This document shows positions 34,835-46,908 of a stretch of DNA of 64,000 nucleotides, one piece after another. How positions within the stretch are numbered: position 1 is the stretch's first letter; the number at the start of each line of letters is the position of its first letter. The DNA is taken from contig CM055110.1 in assembly GCA_029204225.1 (NCBI GenBank), positions 43,778,996 through 43,842,995 of the forward strand. The letters run 5' to 3'. This DNA comes from Diphasiastrum complanatum. Taxonomy: Eukaryota; Streptophyta; Lycopodiopsida; Lycopodiales; Lycopodiaceae. The notes beneath the pieces were generated by a model. It had not been told where the DNA came from and ran no database searches. It worked only from the letters and a program-made list of their open reading frames with translations. Position numbers and translations under genes: made by a program.

Positions 34835-36028
34835 GCAGCAGCTCCAAAACTAGAAATGCAAAATTTAAACTGGAATTTAAAATATATACTACTACTACCT
34901 CCTCGGCTGCCTCGTGCTACTGATTCCATTGTCTCAGAACTGAATGCTTGCGTTGATTGGTTTGAGAATGTGAGAGATTGAACCCAGGTATTGATTTTAC
35001 CTGCATTGCACAATGATGATGGACGTTTTCTTTTAAGGAAAATCACCTTTTAAGGAAAAGCACCTCCAAGATGGTGCTTATAAGACACACACAAAGAAAT
35101 GACTCACACAAAGAAATGACTCAGGAAATCACCCAACCATGCAAATGCTACTCATTGCCTTTCTCCAATAGAAAATAGCCTTTGCTTTACCTGTAGATGT
35201 GCCCGTGCAAGCATACACTATTCCCATGTATGTAGTTCATTACTATTGAATCTCTACACCATGTCAATGGTTGTCCTAACCCATGCAATAGCTCCACATG
35301 TCATAAGATGTGTGATTGGGTCCTCACAACGTTATTAATCACATTTTTGGTCTAGTTCAAAGTAACGAGGCGTAACCAATAATCTCGCATACTGGAGTAC
35401 CAAGTATCCAAGTCTGGGATCAAGCTCAATCCTATATAACATTCTTCTCTCCTTGAACAGGTTTTGTCCTCAGAACAGGAAAGAAAATCAAGAATTGTTT
35501 CTTTAACTTCCAGCACTTACCTAGTAAATCATTATCCTTAGTCTGACTACATATATCAAACAAGTACTTATAGATAAAACAATCTTTCAATTGTTTATCT
35601 CTATTCTGGAGTACAAACTTAGGTTTGAAAAGTACATTAAGCGATAAATTTTCCCGTCTCTAAGTTTTACTCTCTATAAGTTAGTAATATCACCTTCACG
35701 TAAAACACTTTACATGACACATTGGATGAAGCATTACATAACTCATGAGATTAAAGTTAAAGAAACTAACAATTATAGTCTAAAATTATCCACAACCTCT
35801 TGTAGACAATCCACAAATGTTTCTTGGTACAAATAGAATATCAAAAAGTCTAAGGTATAATAGTTCGTCCTACTAGAATCCTTAGGAGATCCATTGAGAT
35901 AAAAAATGATCTTAACTCAACTCTGAGTATCCTAGATATTCTCTTGAGTTCAATGCCCATGTTTCTAGCAGGTCATGCTATAGGGGAATGCGGGTTGTGA
36001 CTCAGGGCAAGCAGTCTCAGCTCCCATT

Positions 36029-36669
36029 GTTGGAATATTGTCCTGGCGCCCACCTTAGCATGTCAGCACCCCGGAGACTAGGGTCGATCATACACTTGAA
36101 ATGTAACCTTCTTAGATTTATTAGTATAGTGAGATTTTTCTCAAACTAACTCTGATTACCTTCTAGGTTTCAATGTGTCATCGGGACCATTTGGTCCAGG
36201 ACACCAGCGGTATGCTATCGGGACCATTCGATCCAGAAACTTGTTGTCGTCATATCTGTCGCGGCTTGTCGTTCTGAGTGTTTCTTGCATGAATGTGAAT
36301 GGATTAAGCTCTTGGGAAACGGGCTCTAATTTGTCAGCTGAGTTGGATGGCTTGCTTGGTGGAAGTTACTTGTTTATGGTTGTCCAGTCTAGCATGGCGA
36401 CATGTTGGCTTTCAATGCTCATGACAAAGCTTTGAGTTGGTTAAGTTTGACGTAAGTCAAGCGGCTTGCTTGGAGACCCACATCGGGACCCCCGATCTGT
36501 CATGGTGCCAAGATGGATCTCAACGTTGGTTCCAGAACTTCAAGTTGGTTAAGTCTGATCTTTGTTGGCAAGTTGGATGCTTGTATGTTGAGTGAGTTCA
36601 GATAACAAGTGTTGAAAGCTGAGAAGCTAAGTCGTGGTTTCCATCTCCCTTTGGAATGTCTGCGCTACA
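36029..36669 (+). mobile_element. LTR with adjacent Met primer-binding site
   Basis: Starts TGTTGG and ends GCTACA. TGGTATCAGAGCC follows at 36672-36684 as a tRNA-iMet primer-binding site, so this is a 5' LTR on the plus strand. Related fragments lie at 21840-22191 and 39985-40140. Confidence 0.75.
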
Positions 36670-36671
36670 TG

Positions 36672-36684
36672 TGGTATCAGAGCC
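36672..36684 (+). promoter_or_regulatory. Primer-binding site, initiator Met tRNA
   Basis: TGGTATCAGAGCC, two bases after the LTR end. Confidence 0.8.
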
Positions 36685-36689
36685 GACTG

Positions 36690-37579
36690 GCCGGTCAGCT
36701 ATGCGGGTCTCACAAGAATGGCCATTGTTTGGGGTTTCATCAAGACACATGTTGTGCAAGGTGCTACCCACAATGTAAGCATGGGTGCGTCCACGGTCAC
36801 GATGGTCGGCAAGGAAAAATGTACTGCCCTCGAGGTGTAAGCATGGTCAGCTCTTGCAGTTCAGGCCTGGCGTTGTTTGCACGTAGGACAAAAGAGGCAA
36901 AGTGCGTCTTGCTTGTATATATTCGTGGTGAGTCTTAGGACTTGTGCTTTGTCTAGTTTGCATGATTGCTTGTGATACAAGGAGCTGATGGCTCGAGAAG
37001 AAACTTTTCTTTTGAAGGCTGATATCATCAAACAAAGAGGAATATAGAGTCCGTGGGGCATATTTGTAGTTCAAGTACTGTCATGTGAACGACAACAAAA
37101 CGACTCAATGTTTGCAAAGGGTGGATAGCTAGCTTGTTACTTGGGTTAGTTTTCATTTGCGACAGCACCCACCAAACCCAAGCAGGAAGTCAAAAGTTGG
37201 AAAGGACAATTTTCGGGGAGATCTTCTTTGGAGCAGTTGGTCTTCATTCGGATGGCTACCTTCAAAACTATAACTCACTGAGCATGGGTGATATCCAATT
37301 TCAGTTGAGTTTTCATGAGAGGGAACATACTAGGATCCTCTTTAGAGATTGGCAAGAAGTTAGATCAAAGCCATAATCCTAGCATATTGTTGGTAGATTC
37401 ATTGAAGTCAAACCTTATCCCATAAAAGGGACATATGTCGGTGCAAGCGGCGACACCAAAACATGTTAGTGCTAAATGACCGGCCATGGCTTCTTGCATG
37501 TGTAAGCCCATGCGTCAGTGTGCTAGGAATTAACTAGCTAGGAAAAGGCAATCTAATGTTGAAATCTTGTGTTGGGGGG
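36690..37579. other. Internal remnant of the preceding LTR element; no gene recognised
   Basis: Short frames only, with no gag or pol motif. The element seems truncated before its coding region. Confidence 0.4.
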
Positions 37580-37673
37580 TGTTATAATAAATGTTCTTGA
37601 AAACCCCTCAACCTTGAGTTATTAAGCCATCAAAATATTTTGAGATGAGGACCACAATTTTCCAAGTGGCATT

Positions 37674-37767
37674 TGTAACTTAATTTTAAGAAGATGTTAC
37701 CTAGGCCACAAGAGGCAAATTGTAACTTAATTTTAAGAAGATGTAACCTAGGCCACATGAGGCAAAT
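37674..37767. repeat. Tandem duplication, two 47-bp units
   Basis: Units 37674-37720 and 37721-37767 start TGTAACTTAATTTTAAGAAG and are nearly identical; a third unit begins and decays. They lie inside the LTR upstream of its TATA box. Confidence 0.9.
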
Positions 37768-37941
37768 TGTAATTAATTAATTAGCATGCTACCACATGGG
37801 CACCACCTAGGCAAAAACCCAAAATGCTATAAATAGGCAAGTGACTACACTTTGTAATAGATCAATATTACTTCGAATAGAAGAAACTCTACTCAATTTT
37901 GGTGTCTCTTGTGTCTCTCCTCTCCCTCTCTACTTCTTGAT

Positions 37942-38025
<84 letters not shown>
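37942..38025. repeat. (CT)n microsatellite
   Basis: About 42 CT units with one interruption. Confidence 0.95.
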
Positions 38026-38030
<5 letters not shown>

Positions 38031-39417
38031 TTATGGAGGTGGATCGTGGTGGATTAGTGTAGATGGTTGATATTTTAACATAGATGTGGATGATGTTTTA
38101 GGGTAGTTAGAGATTAAGATTCACCTTTTATTTGTTTTTATATTTCAAGCTTCTGCATAGTGTAAATAATATAAGAATCTATGCTATTTATATTCGCTAG
38201 ATCTTAGTATAAATCAGTTTGGTTTGATTCATTTCTTGATTGACTGAGCTTGACTCTCTCTCATTTTAGTGGTTTCTTGGTTTAGGCTTTGCTGTTTTTT
38301 TAGTATTTCGTGGTGTGGTGAGGGGTTCTTGCTTGGTTGGTTTCTTGATTAGTTTCAGGTTTGAGGGTCTTTAATACAAGCCTAGGTTTCGATCTCGGTG
38401 GGAAGGATGAAGGTGGAAGAGGAAACTATACTACAACAAGATGGGATGAGTGGTTGAGTGAGGAGAAGTACGGATTGAAAACAGATTCTGTCTTGCAAAG
38501 AATCTGCTAACATTTGGCCAAAGGAGTCGGCTAACATTGTCGTCGTTGCCCGACTTGCAAAACATAGCTTACAAACATGTCATGAAAAGGGAATATTTAG
38601 TCTGAAAGGACATCGTCTGTTAGTTTGAAAATGTTTCACTCACCATTCAACTTAGACTCAGCTGACTACACAACAAACACTATATTTTTACATGGACCCT
38701 ACAAAATATCTTCATACAAATACTACAAGAAAAAATATTCACTCATGTCATTTGGATCTATTAATAATTGCAAACTCGAATAAAACTTGCACTCAGATCT
38801 GCACTCAAATGTAGAATGACCATATGGCTCTAAACAAAGAAAATACTCAAACATAGATTGGCAAAACTTGGACCTCCAAAAATAAAACACTCAGATGTAA
38901 ATACACTTTCGGGATTGTCTTCCCATAAGCATGAAGTGAGGTGTGGAATAGCTCTTCTTTGATTTATTACCATTACCTGTCTATGATTGTTAGTGAAAGT
39001 AACCCTATCTTAGAACCTCAAACATGCATCTATTCTTCTCTTGAGCTCTTGAAATTCAAAGATAGCTGCAATATAGTCGTTAGACAGCCAGTTCGTGCCC
39101 TACAATCGCTTTTTCAGAGCTTGATTAGATTGTGGCAATTTGTTGCTCGTCCTTCCCTACAATCACAATCTTCAAGATTTGTGATATTGCGCTCTCCTAC
39201 TATGAAACTTGAGGATGAGTATGCATCTAGGAATGGGAATCCCAGCAGATAGAATACTTGCATTCTATATCTCTTTTTTTGGGAGCGGAAAGCAGAGCTC
39301 GAAGAGTTCTTTTTGCTTGATTGAAGGGTAGAAGACTGAGGTAGGAGCGCAATTGGCTGCAATTTGTTCTCAGCTATGAAGGCTTGATATTGAAGATGCG
39401 AGCAAAAAGATCTATCT
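38026..39417. other. No gene recognised
   Basis: Only short frames without family motifs on both strands. Confidence 0.4.
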
Positions 39418-39712
39418 ACACCATCAGACATAAACCCAAGCCTTCGGATTTGTTTGCACCATTGGACATAAACCCAAGCCTTCGGATCTTACTGCACCAT
39501 CGGACATAAACCCAAGCCTTCGGATCTGAGTCCTGACCTCTGCACACAACCCGCCGAATCTGCACACAACCCATCGGATCTGACCTCTACAAAATAGTCG
39601 GATATAAACCCTTCAGATCTAAGTCCTAAACCTCTGCACACAACCCGTCAGATCTACATAGAATTTGTTAGATCTGACCTCTACAAAATAGTCAGATATA
39701 AACCCTTCTAAG
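39418..39712. repeat. Composite minisatellite
   Basis: Three roughly 45-bp units built on GACATAAACCCAAGCCTTCG are followed by units based on CACACAACCCGTCAGATCT and CTCTACAAAATAGTCGGATA. The shared theme is a CCNTCGGAT word alternating with AACCC. Confidence 0.8.
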
Positions 39713-39950
39713 ATTTGGTAACAACCATCAAAGATACTCTTGGTTCATTAGTAGGCTGAGTTATTGGTCTTTGCTTGTTGGTAATCATATTCAATGGAGC
39801 AGTAACCGGCGGTGGTTTTGGTCTTGTTGGGCAATCCTTGTATAATGTCCATAACCGCACGTTCGACAGAATGGGACAAACTTTCCTTTGTTTAGACATT
39901 TCGCAGCTCTGTGGTTCTCTCCACATGCAAAGCATTCAAGTGGTGCTCTA
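39708..39950 (-). pseudogene. Gypsy gag zinc-knuckle fragment
   Basis: On the minus strand one frame reads CFACGENHRAAKCLNKGK, a proper CX2CX4HX4C knuckle. After a frameshift it continues into DCPTRPKPPP. It is an isolated piece of a retrotransposon gag. Confidence 0.65.
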
Positions 39951-39984
39951 GTCTATTGTCTCACTGCTTGTTGTTGCATGGAAG

Positions 39985-40140
39985 CATAGATTGATATAAG
40001 TCGGATGGTTTGTTTGGAGGGAAGTCGACCACATCATGCCCCGATTTGGCATGGCACCAGGCTGGATCGACTTTCCGTTTCTTATTGGTTGGGTGGTTTG
40101 GTTCCACATATATCCTTTTGGTGCATGCGATAGGATCTTA
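39985..40140 (+). mobile_element. LTR fragment, same family as 36029-36669
   Basis: GTTTGGAGGGAAGTCG and TTGGCATGGCACCAGGCTGG match the copies near 21990 and 36470. Confidence 0.6.
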
Positions 40141-40254
40141 AGACATCTTCACTTGGCGATCATAAAACTTAAAACCCCCTAGCCATTCTCACTGGTCTAT
40201 GACAAAACCATTAGAGTACATGCGTATAACTACTCAAAATAATTGTAGATCCAC

Positions 40255-40530
40255 CATGCATTTCCAAATCAATTTCAGAATCACAATGCAATCAATTTTC
40301 ACAAGCATAGTATACTAAAGTATGGAAAAAAGCAGATATGCATCAAAATAATTCAAAATTTTTGCAAATTTTACACTAAAAATAACAAAACTTTTGATGG
40401 CAATATCTTGAGCTATAGTACACCAAATTGGTCATTGTAAAGCACAATACAGAGGGAGACTGGGTTAGCAAGATGATTACCATGTCACCTTGCCACCTGG
40501 AATTCACACATGCGAGCTGTAAATGTATGA
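40255..40530 (-). mobile_element. Gypsy leader fragment, inverted relative to 12064-12340
   Basis: The reverse complement shares CATTTACAGCTCGC, GGTGGCAAGGTGACATGGT and CTCCCTCTGTA with the gypsy leader at 12070-12150. Confidence 0.7.
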
Positions 40531-41460
40531 AACACCAACAGGGGGGGGGTGGGGGAGGCACACTTTTTCAAGGTAGATTTATCAAAAATCTTGCTACAAC
40601 CCAACATGCCTTCAATCAAAGGTTATAAGCACTTTAATAAGGCTCATTAGAAATCCATATAAGCTTCAAATATGTCCAGCAAGCAAGCATAGGTTCAAAT
40701 CCACTGAAAATAGCTTTTATGGAGGGCGCCAAGAAGCATAGCCTCAAGAGATCGATGCCTAAGCCTTCCACCACCAAATTGGGTGCATGAGGGCCCAAAT
40801 CAGAGGCAATACTACTTATCTTCAGACTAGTTTCTTAGATTTCAAATCCACTTTCAAGAGATATTGAAGCTCAAAAATTGTCAAAAATACAGTGAAATCT
40901 GATTTTTTGATTTTAGTGTAACCAACTCTGCCTTGCTTTGACAAGGGCATGTCAGAGTAAGTCACATTACTCTACAAAACAACTGAAATATTGCAACTAT
41001 CAAGGTACATTATCAATGTTGATGAATGCAAGTTTTGTTCGACAAGTGCTATACAGTTCTCACTCTCTGTAATGTTTGTTTATTTCCTTGTTTCTCTTCA
41101 CCTGTTTTGTGTGATTGATTTTTGCTTGAGGAATAGCTATTGCACGAGAGTCTTCTATAGAGCATCTCTAGAACACATTTTCATTCATCTATCCATCTTC
41201 AGAGTCCCTTGTACAACAGTTTAGGATTTTTGAGACATATGAAAAATCCATGTCAACTTAGAGTTGATTCGTGCATCTCATTGCCATATTATTCTTTGAG
41301 TCAACTACAACAAGGTCGAAACAAATTTAGTTAAAATTTGTTCAATCTTTAGTCCAATCGCATGTTCAATGAGTTTCAACTCGTGTTCCACACGCCGAGC
41401 CAATCTTGAGCATGAACAATCACCAACAACAACATTCCCACCAACAGATTTTTTTTTGTT
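40531..41460. other. No gene recognised
   Basis: Short frames only. A run of G with a T (about 40542-40556) is the only distinct feature. Confidence 0.4.
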
Positions 41461-41492
41461 GGGGGGGGGGGGGGGGAGAGAGAGAGAGAGAG
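41461..41492 (+). repeat. G16 homopolymer followed by (AG)n
   Basis: Sixteen consecutive G then about eight AG units. It could form a G-quadruplex and is also a likely site of base-count error. Confidence 0.9.
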
Positions 41493-41899
41493 TGGATCTG
41501 CTTGGATCCACTGGAGCAGTTACGATGCCAGCAACAACACCAATAAGATCGACAGCCAAGGTTATAAACCCAAAGTCGACAACGACAAGGTAAGAAGACA
41601 GATGGGCAGTCCAAAGCGATTCGATCAAAAGAAGTATCTCAGTCACGACGAAGATCCTTCAGAAAAAGAAACACAAGCATTGGAAAATTAGTCTCCTTCT
41701 TCAACCGACCTCTTGCCATCCTTCTACGCCCATTCTCATGTCTATCGTCCACACCATCTACCGTTGTCACCACCAACCTTCCTTCCATCTGTTTGTTTAT
41801 CATCAATTTACTATTCTTTTGAGAAATTTCCATTTTTTGATAGTCTTACCGAAGCAGCTGATAGATCATTGCAAGTGTCTTGCGAGACCAACTACCACC

Positions 41900-43690
41900 T
41901 ATATTGGTTGTTCAGCCAAAAAAGACCTACAAAAGCAGGCAAAGCAACCAGAACAAATAAAGAGAAAGATCCAGGAAGCTGAGGAGGAAAGGACAAAACT
42001 TAAGCAAAAGATGAGTCAGATCTATCTTGATCAAAAGAAACTCTCTGGAGTAATGATAGTTGAATCCCCTCTTATGAAGCCCAAAGAGATCCAAAAGTAA
42101 CGGATCAAAAGGAAGAGAGCTACAGAAAAAGAAAGATGAAGACAACCGTGAACCTACAAATAAAGCAAGCTCCTCACCCAGCAAGTGGTGGTCAAAGCTC
42201 AACATTGCAAGGGTCCAAGGCTGCAACTATAGAGCTATCAGTTCCTTCACCCTACCACCAAGCCTTCATCATGTTTCCTTACCATTACCAAACCATCTAT
42301 CCAAAACTGTTCCTACCACCAATTTTTTATGAATCCATCCCCTTGAGACTGATAATCAAAGTTTGTGCAACCTACAGATCAAAGGTTTTCCTTGAGACTG
42401 GAACTTCAATTGAGAGAAGAATCACGGAAACCCCCAGAGGCAAATGGAGGATACAGACCTCCCAAAAAAAACCAAAGATGGAATCTGCTAAGAAACCAAA
42501 GATGAAACCGTCAATGGCAGATACAAGTGACTAAACAAAGAGACACATGGAAAGCACTCATGCATGTAGAGTTGTGAAGCTGCTGAGAGCTCTCCAAATT
42601 TTGAGAATGTCAACCCATTACAACAATAAGACATTCTAATCCAACTGCGACAATTTGTGAAAAACAGTTTTTGTGATAAAGACTGGCGACAATAAGCACT
42701 TGGTTTTATGTAAGTGAACGAGGACCTACGCTTTTCCAAGTGATGATCGAAGATGCCAATGCAAAGTGGAGCGACATCGTCCAATATGAGTTGCAGTGGG
42801 TCCTGCAACACATTAGGGGTGGGATGATGTTGGCTGATTCTGATGAATCCCCAAGATACTCGGATAGAGCAACTCAAGAGCACCTCTCACCTTAGACTGA
42901 GGAGGTCTCTTGAGAAGGCGAGACTAATGAAGACTGAGAGCCGAGAAATACTAGTTAGTAATAACAAGCAATAACTGTGTAAGCCTCATGGTGAATCCTG
43001 GAAGATGAAATGACCATGTAGGAACTAGTATTTCTAAGCAAATGTAATAAATGCAAGTAGACCCCTCTTAAAGAAAGTAGAGTGAGCCACCTTTTGATGG
43101 TGACCTCTAGTGGAGAGCATTATTCCACTGGTAATTTGTGAAATGTGGAAATTCCACTAGGATGCCACTTAAGGAGCCCTCTTGCTTATTTAAGAGACTC
43201 CCTCTTTGTGAAGAGGAGCTTTTTGCATTGTATCTACTCCATGCTTAATAAGAAGATTTCCCATGAGTTTGATGCTACACTAAGTTCCTTGATCATGATG
43301 ATTTTCTTGAGTGATGCCCCTATGATCATGCCCTTCCATTCATATTGTGTGTGGTTGTGGATTTAGAGTGGATTAGTTTTCTTGCTTTCCTAGTTATGGA
43401 TTAGATTTCATGTTTTCTTGTGGATTAATGTAGGAGCCAGCATTCAAGTAAACTAAATAGGCTAGAAATGTGGCATAAATCTTGCATATTCTCTAACATT
43501 CTAGTTCTTGATGTTCTTGGGATGTCCAAGAATCAAAAGGCTGGTTGGTTTCTTGATTCTTGGACTTCTAACATGCTGTAGATTAGTTTTTGTTTCTTGT
43601 CTTGTGAATTTATGCAAGTAAGTAGTGTAGGATCTGATTTTAGTTCATTTTGCAATGATCCGCTTGCATGGTAGAATGATTGCAAGTGAT
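41900..43690 (+). mobile_element. LTR retroelement 3' part with LTR from 42828
   Basis: A polypurine tract (ATTAGGGGTGGGATGA) precedes TGTTGGCTGATTC at 42828. The LTR has a TATA-like TTATTTAAGAG near 43185 and belongs to the family at 59132 and 63158. Upstream, 41900-42530 has Lys/Gln/Glu-rich frames (such as EEERTKLKQKMSQIYL) that may be internal coding sequence, but no enzyme motif is seen. Confidence 0.6.
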
Positions 43691-43797
43691 TTCAAGAGTT
43701 CAAGAGTGTTCAAAAGTGAGTATCGGTGACAAGTTGAACCATACTACAACCCCAAGAATCTGCTGCCTGATCTGGGCATTGAACCAAATAGAAATGA

Positions 43798-44142
43798 TCA
43801 AGAACATGCCCAGCTAACAACCAGAATGGAGGTAGCATAAGCTGTAACAAGAAGCAAACAAGCAGAACTAGTAGACAGAGAGAGGAATATGCCAACACTT
43901 TTACAAGCTAGAATATTGACCAAGCTCTCTTGTTCCACATCGTAATCGGACTGATCAGCAAGGACTCTACCTTGCACTTGAAATAGACCTTCACCTCTTT
44001 CGCTCTTCTCAGCAATATGGATAAATAGTTCATTCATTTTACTGTTATTTATACCTTTTGTAAAATAAAACATGTATTTCTTTTTGTCCTTCAGAGGAAC
44101 ATCTTGAGCACGACCTAACATCCGAAAGGAAATCTTTGACAT
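43798..44142 (-). CDS. Hypothetical 114-aa protein with C-terminal hydrophobic helix
   Basis: An open frame of 114 codons that I do not recognise. The first 65 residues are hydrophilic (LKDKKKYMFYF, IAEKSERGEGLFQ). The last 35 form one long hydrophobic stretch (SVGIFLSLSTSSACLLLVTA) that could cross a membrane. It lies between two oppositely oriented LTR copies and may be an exon of a captured or host gene, or a chance frame. No splice sites convinced me. Confidence 0.3.
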   Translation of the reverse strand: MSKISFRMLGRAQDVPLKDKKKYMFYFTKGINNSKMNELFIHIAEKSERGEGLFQVQGRVLADQSDYDVEQESLVNILACKSVGIFLSLSTSSACLLLVTAYATSILVVSWACS

Positions 44143-44351
44143 CCTTAATTTCTCAAAAATTTTGCTCTAAGTCTACAAAATATAGTTATTATTGGAAATT
44201 TATTAAAACTTTAACAAAGAAATCCTTTAAAATTTTGCATGCATGTTCTTAGGTGCGTATTGAAGCTTTCTAAAAGCTATTACCAAGTCATGTAGATATT
44301 GTAAAGTAGATATTGTAAGATATATCTTGAGATGCAGGTATGGATGAGGTA

Positions 44352-46002
44352 CTATGTCCTAAGGACCTCTCTGAACAAGAGATCTAGAACCGAATCTCTA
44401 TATGGATTTCCGAATCCTAGATTTATGGTGGATTGGCACATTGGAAATCTTATCAGCATGTGGAAAGACAAATAGATTTGAGGTTGTAGAAGGGGAGAAA
44501 ATCTGTCAATTCCCTGTGGAGGTTGCTCTTGGTTGGTCATTGTAGCAGATGACGGAATATCAGTTTCACTTTCTTTCGACAAGGACTCATTTCATATTAG
44601 TGTTTTTTTGCATTATGGAGCTGGTGTATTGGATGGTGATGTAGAAGTTTACAAAAAACTTCTCGATTGAGCAGCAGGTTTAACTGTTGGTTGCTATGGT
44701 GCTCATGTTGTTGTCGTGAAGATCCTATTGTGATTCATAACTGGCGTGATGGGCAGGTAGGATCTTAGTTGGTTGTTTTGGACAGTCTTTGAAACTATGT
44801 TTTCAGATATAGTCGAGACACTCAGCATGGTACTGGGTCTTAACTGGATAATCAACCATGAAGTGGCCGGTTTCACCACAGATGAAACATCTGGTGTGTA
44901 GTGGCCCTTGTATAACGACGTAGCCATCTTGTATGGCTAGTGGTTTTGGACTTTCTGGTGGATATTCATGATAAGACAAGGAATGTCCAGATGGTGATGG
45001 GTGTTCTTCATATTGTTGAACTATATGTGCTTGGATAGGTCAATATGAAGGACAAGCATCAACATGATGCGTAGCTCGGTAGTGTGGGCACCATATTGTT
45101 TTGTCTATAAGGTACCTGTGTAGGGTTTGACTGACCAGGCATATTGCTTCGGATAGACTTCAGGGTAGTTTGAAACTCATTGGTGAGTTTCTCCATTTGA
45201 TGTTGATGTTGCTTATTGAACAACTCCAACTGGGATTTTCAAAGCTGATCTTGGGTATCCTCGATCGGCTTCGACTCATGGAGAGGACATGTGGTGCTCG
45301 TATTTCCCTAGACTCATCAACATTTGATCCTACGTCTTCTTCCTTGACGACATTAGACATAGCTAACTTTAGACTCGTGTATTCATCATTGGATTTAAGC
45401 TCGCGTCTAATCCATCTTGGAAGACTGACTAAAAACCAGATGATGAGCACCTGTTCGGAGGGTTGTTCATGTACTTGACTTTTGAGACGTTTGAAACGCT
45501 CAATATAGTCTCATACACGTTCATCCTTTGTCATCTTCATGTTATTCAATTTGACAAAAGGACTCTCGATCAAGCAAAAGGGCAACGCTTAATAAAGGAC
45601 TCTTTCAAGGTTGAAAAACCAATCACGTGCCTTAGCGATCATGGTCATCGAAAACAGTTGGACCATAGCATCGGGAGATGTTTCGCCATATACATCACAT
45701 GCATTCTCAAAGATTTGCAAAAATCTTTGAGGGTCTGAACTAGCGTCAAACTTTGGTAGATCTAGCTTGGGTGTACGTCTCTCATGATGAGCATTGTGGG
45801 TAGCAGCGACTCCATTAAGGTTGGTTCTGGCATGAGATATTTCAACACCATCATGTTCTTGTCCTTCGAATGGTTTCGTGGATGGCTCATAGGGTTGGGA
45901 CCGCATTCGGTAGAATCTATGACATCTTATTTGTTCAGCTGTAGAGGACCTTACCTCGTATGGATAATCGTCTGGGATTTCAGGATCTGTATGTTGGTCC
46001 AT
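44352..46002 (-). pseudogene. Ty3/gypsy gag, broken
   Basis: The minus strand from 46002 carries a retrotransposon gag domain: LDLPKFDASSDPQRFLQIFE, then MVQLFSMTMIAKARDWF, a stop, and DYIERFKRLKSQVHEQPSEQ with SLPRWIRRELKS. Near 44880 another frame reads CFICGETGHFMVDYP, a zinc knuckle whose last Cys is Tyr. Protease and pol are absent; the sequence fades at about 44.35 kb. An LTR fragment on the same strand (46160-46727) lies just upstream, so this is the 5' end of an element that lost its pol. Confidence 0.8.
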
Positions 46003-46159
46003 TGGGAACTGGGGTATGAGTTGTTGGTGTTTTTGGATTTTATAGGATTTTTGGTGTTTTTGGATTTTTTAGGGTGTTGAAGGAAGTGAAGGTGGAGACT
46101 CAGTATAAAAAAACAGCTCTTCTTGAAACACGGTTGGACATTATTATGGCACTTAAAAA

Positions 46160-46727
46160 CAGAATGCTAGAACGGATCATTGCAAAATGAACTAAAATTA
46201 GATCCTACACTACTTACTTGCATAAATGAAAAAACAAGAAACAAAAACTAATCTACAGCATGTTAGAAGTCCAAGAATCAAGAAACCAACCAGCCTTTTG
46301 AACATCAAGAACTAGAATGTTAGAGAATATGCAAGATTTATGCCACATTTCTAGCCTATTTAGTTTACTTGAATGCTGGCTCCTACATTAATCCACAAGA
46401 AAACATGAAATCTAATCCATAACTAGGAAAGCAAGAAAACTAATCCACTCTAAATCCACAACCACACACAATATGAATGGAAGGGCATGATCATAGGGGC
46501 ATCACTCAAGAAAACCATCATGATCAAGGAACTTAGTGTAGCATCAAACTCATGGGAAATCTTCTTATTAAGCATGGAGTAGATACAATGCAAAAAGCTC
46601 ATCTTCACAAAGAGGGAGTCTCTTAAATAAGCAAGAGGGCTCCTTAGGTGGCATCCTAGTGGAATTTCCACATTTCACAAATTACCAGTGGAATAATGCT
46701 CTCCACTAGAGGTCACCATCAAAAGGT
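46160..46727 (-). repeat. LTR fragment, near-identical inverted copy of 43091-43665
   Basis: Reverse complement of 43091-43665 with only a few differences over about 570 bp. It ends abruptly at 46727 (ATCAAAAGG), missing the first roughly 260 bp of the LTR. The methyltransferase pseudogene region starts directly after it. Confidence 0.9.
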
Positions 46728-46908
46728 ATTTTGACAAAGCCCTTGTGACATTGGTATGAACACATTAAAAAGAATAAATTATATTATTTGCAATGAATTA
46801 GATTTTATATTATCTGGTATTGTAATAAACCTGATCTATGCTGAGCATAGATTACTTTATGAATACTCGAAGTTCTCTAACATTGATCTTTTGCTTTCTT
46901 TCATATAG

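Larger units (their letters stand above)
32298..36028. other. 3.7 kb without a recognised gene
   Basis: No frame with a known motif on either strand. The longest open stretch (34510-35046, minus) is explained by an 82-bp tandem duplication and a CT microsatellite, so I do not call it a gene. The sequence looks like old decayed repeats. Confidence 0.45.
37580..38030 (+). mobile_element. LTR start of another retroelement
   Basis: A polypurine tract (GTTGGGGGG) directly precedes TGTTATAATAAATG at 37580, the usual PPT/3' LTR junction. A TATA box (TATAAATAG, 37828-37836) follows at an LTR-promoter distance. The LTR end was not located; a long CT tract interrupts it. Confidence 0.55.

Noticed and set aside
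34510-35046. 178-codon open frame on the minus strand
   Set aside because: It is produced by an 82-bp tandem duplication and a CT microsatellite (RERERERE run). It has no domain and ordinary non-coding composition.
41305-41646. 113-codon minus-strand frame with a Pro-rich centre
   Set aside because: The Pro and Ser-Leu runs come from the G16/(AG)n simple repeat. No conserved motif.
43145-43366. 73-codon frame, repeated at 46450-46671
   Set aside because: It lies wholly inside the LTR and is duplicated only because the LTR is. LTRs are not expected to code.
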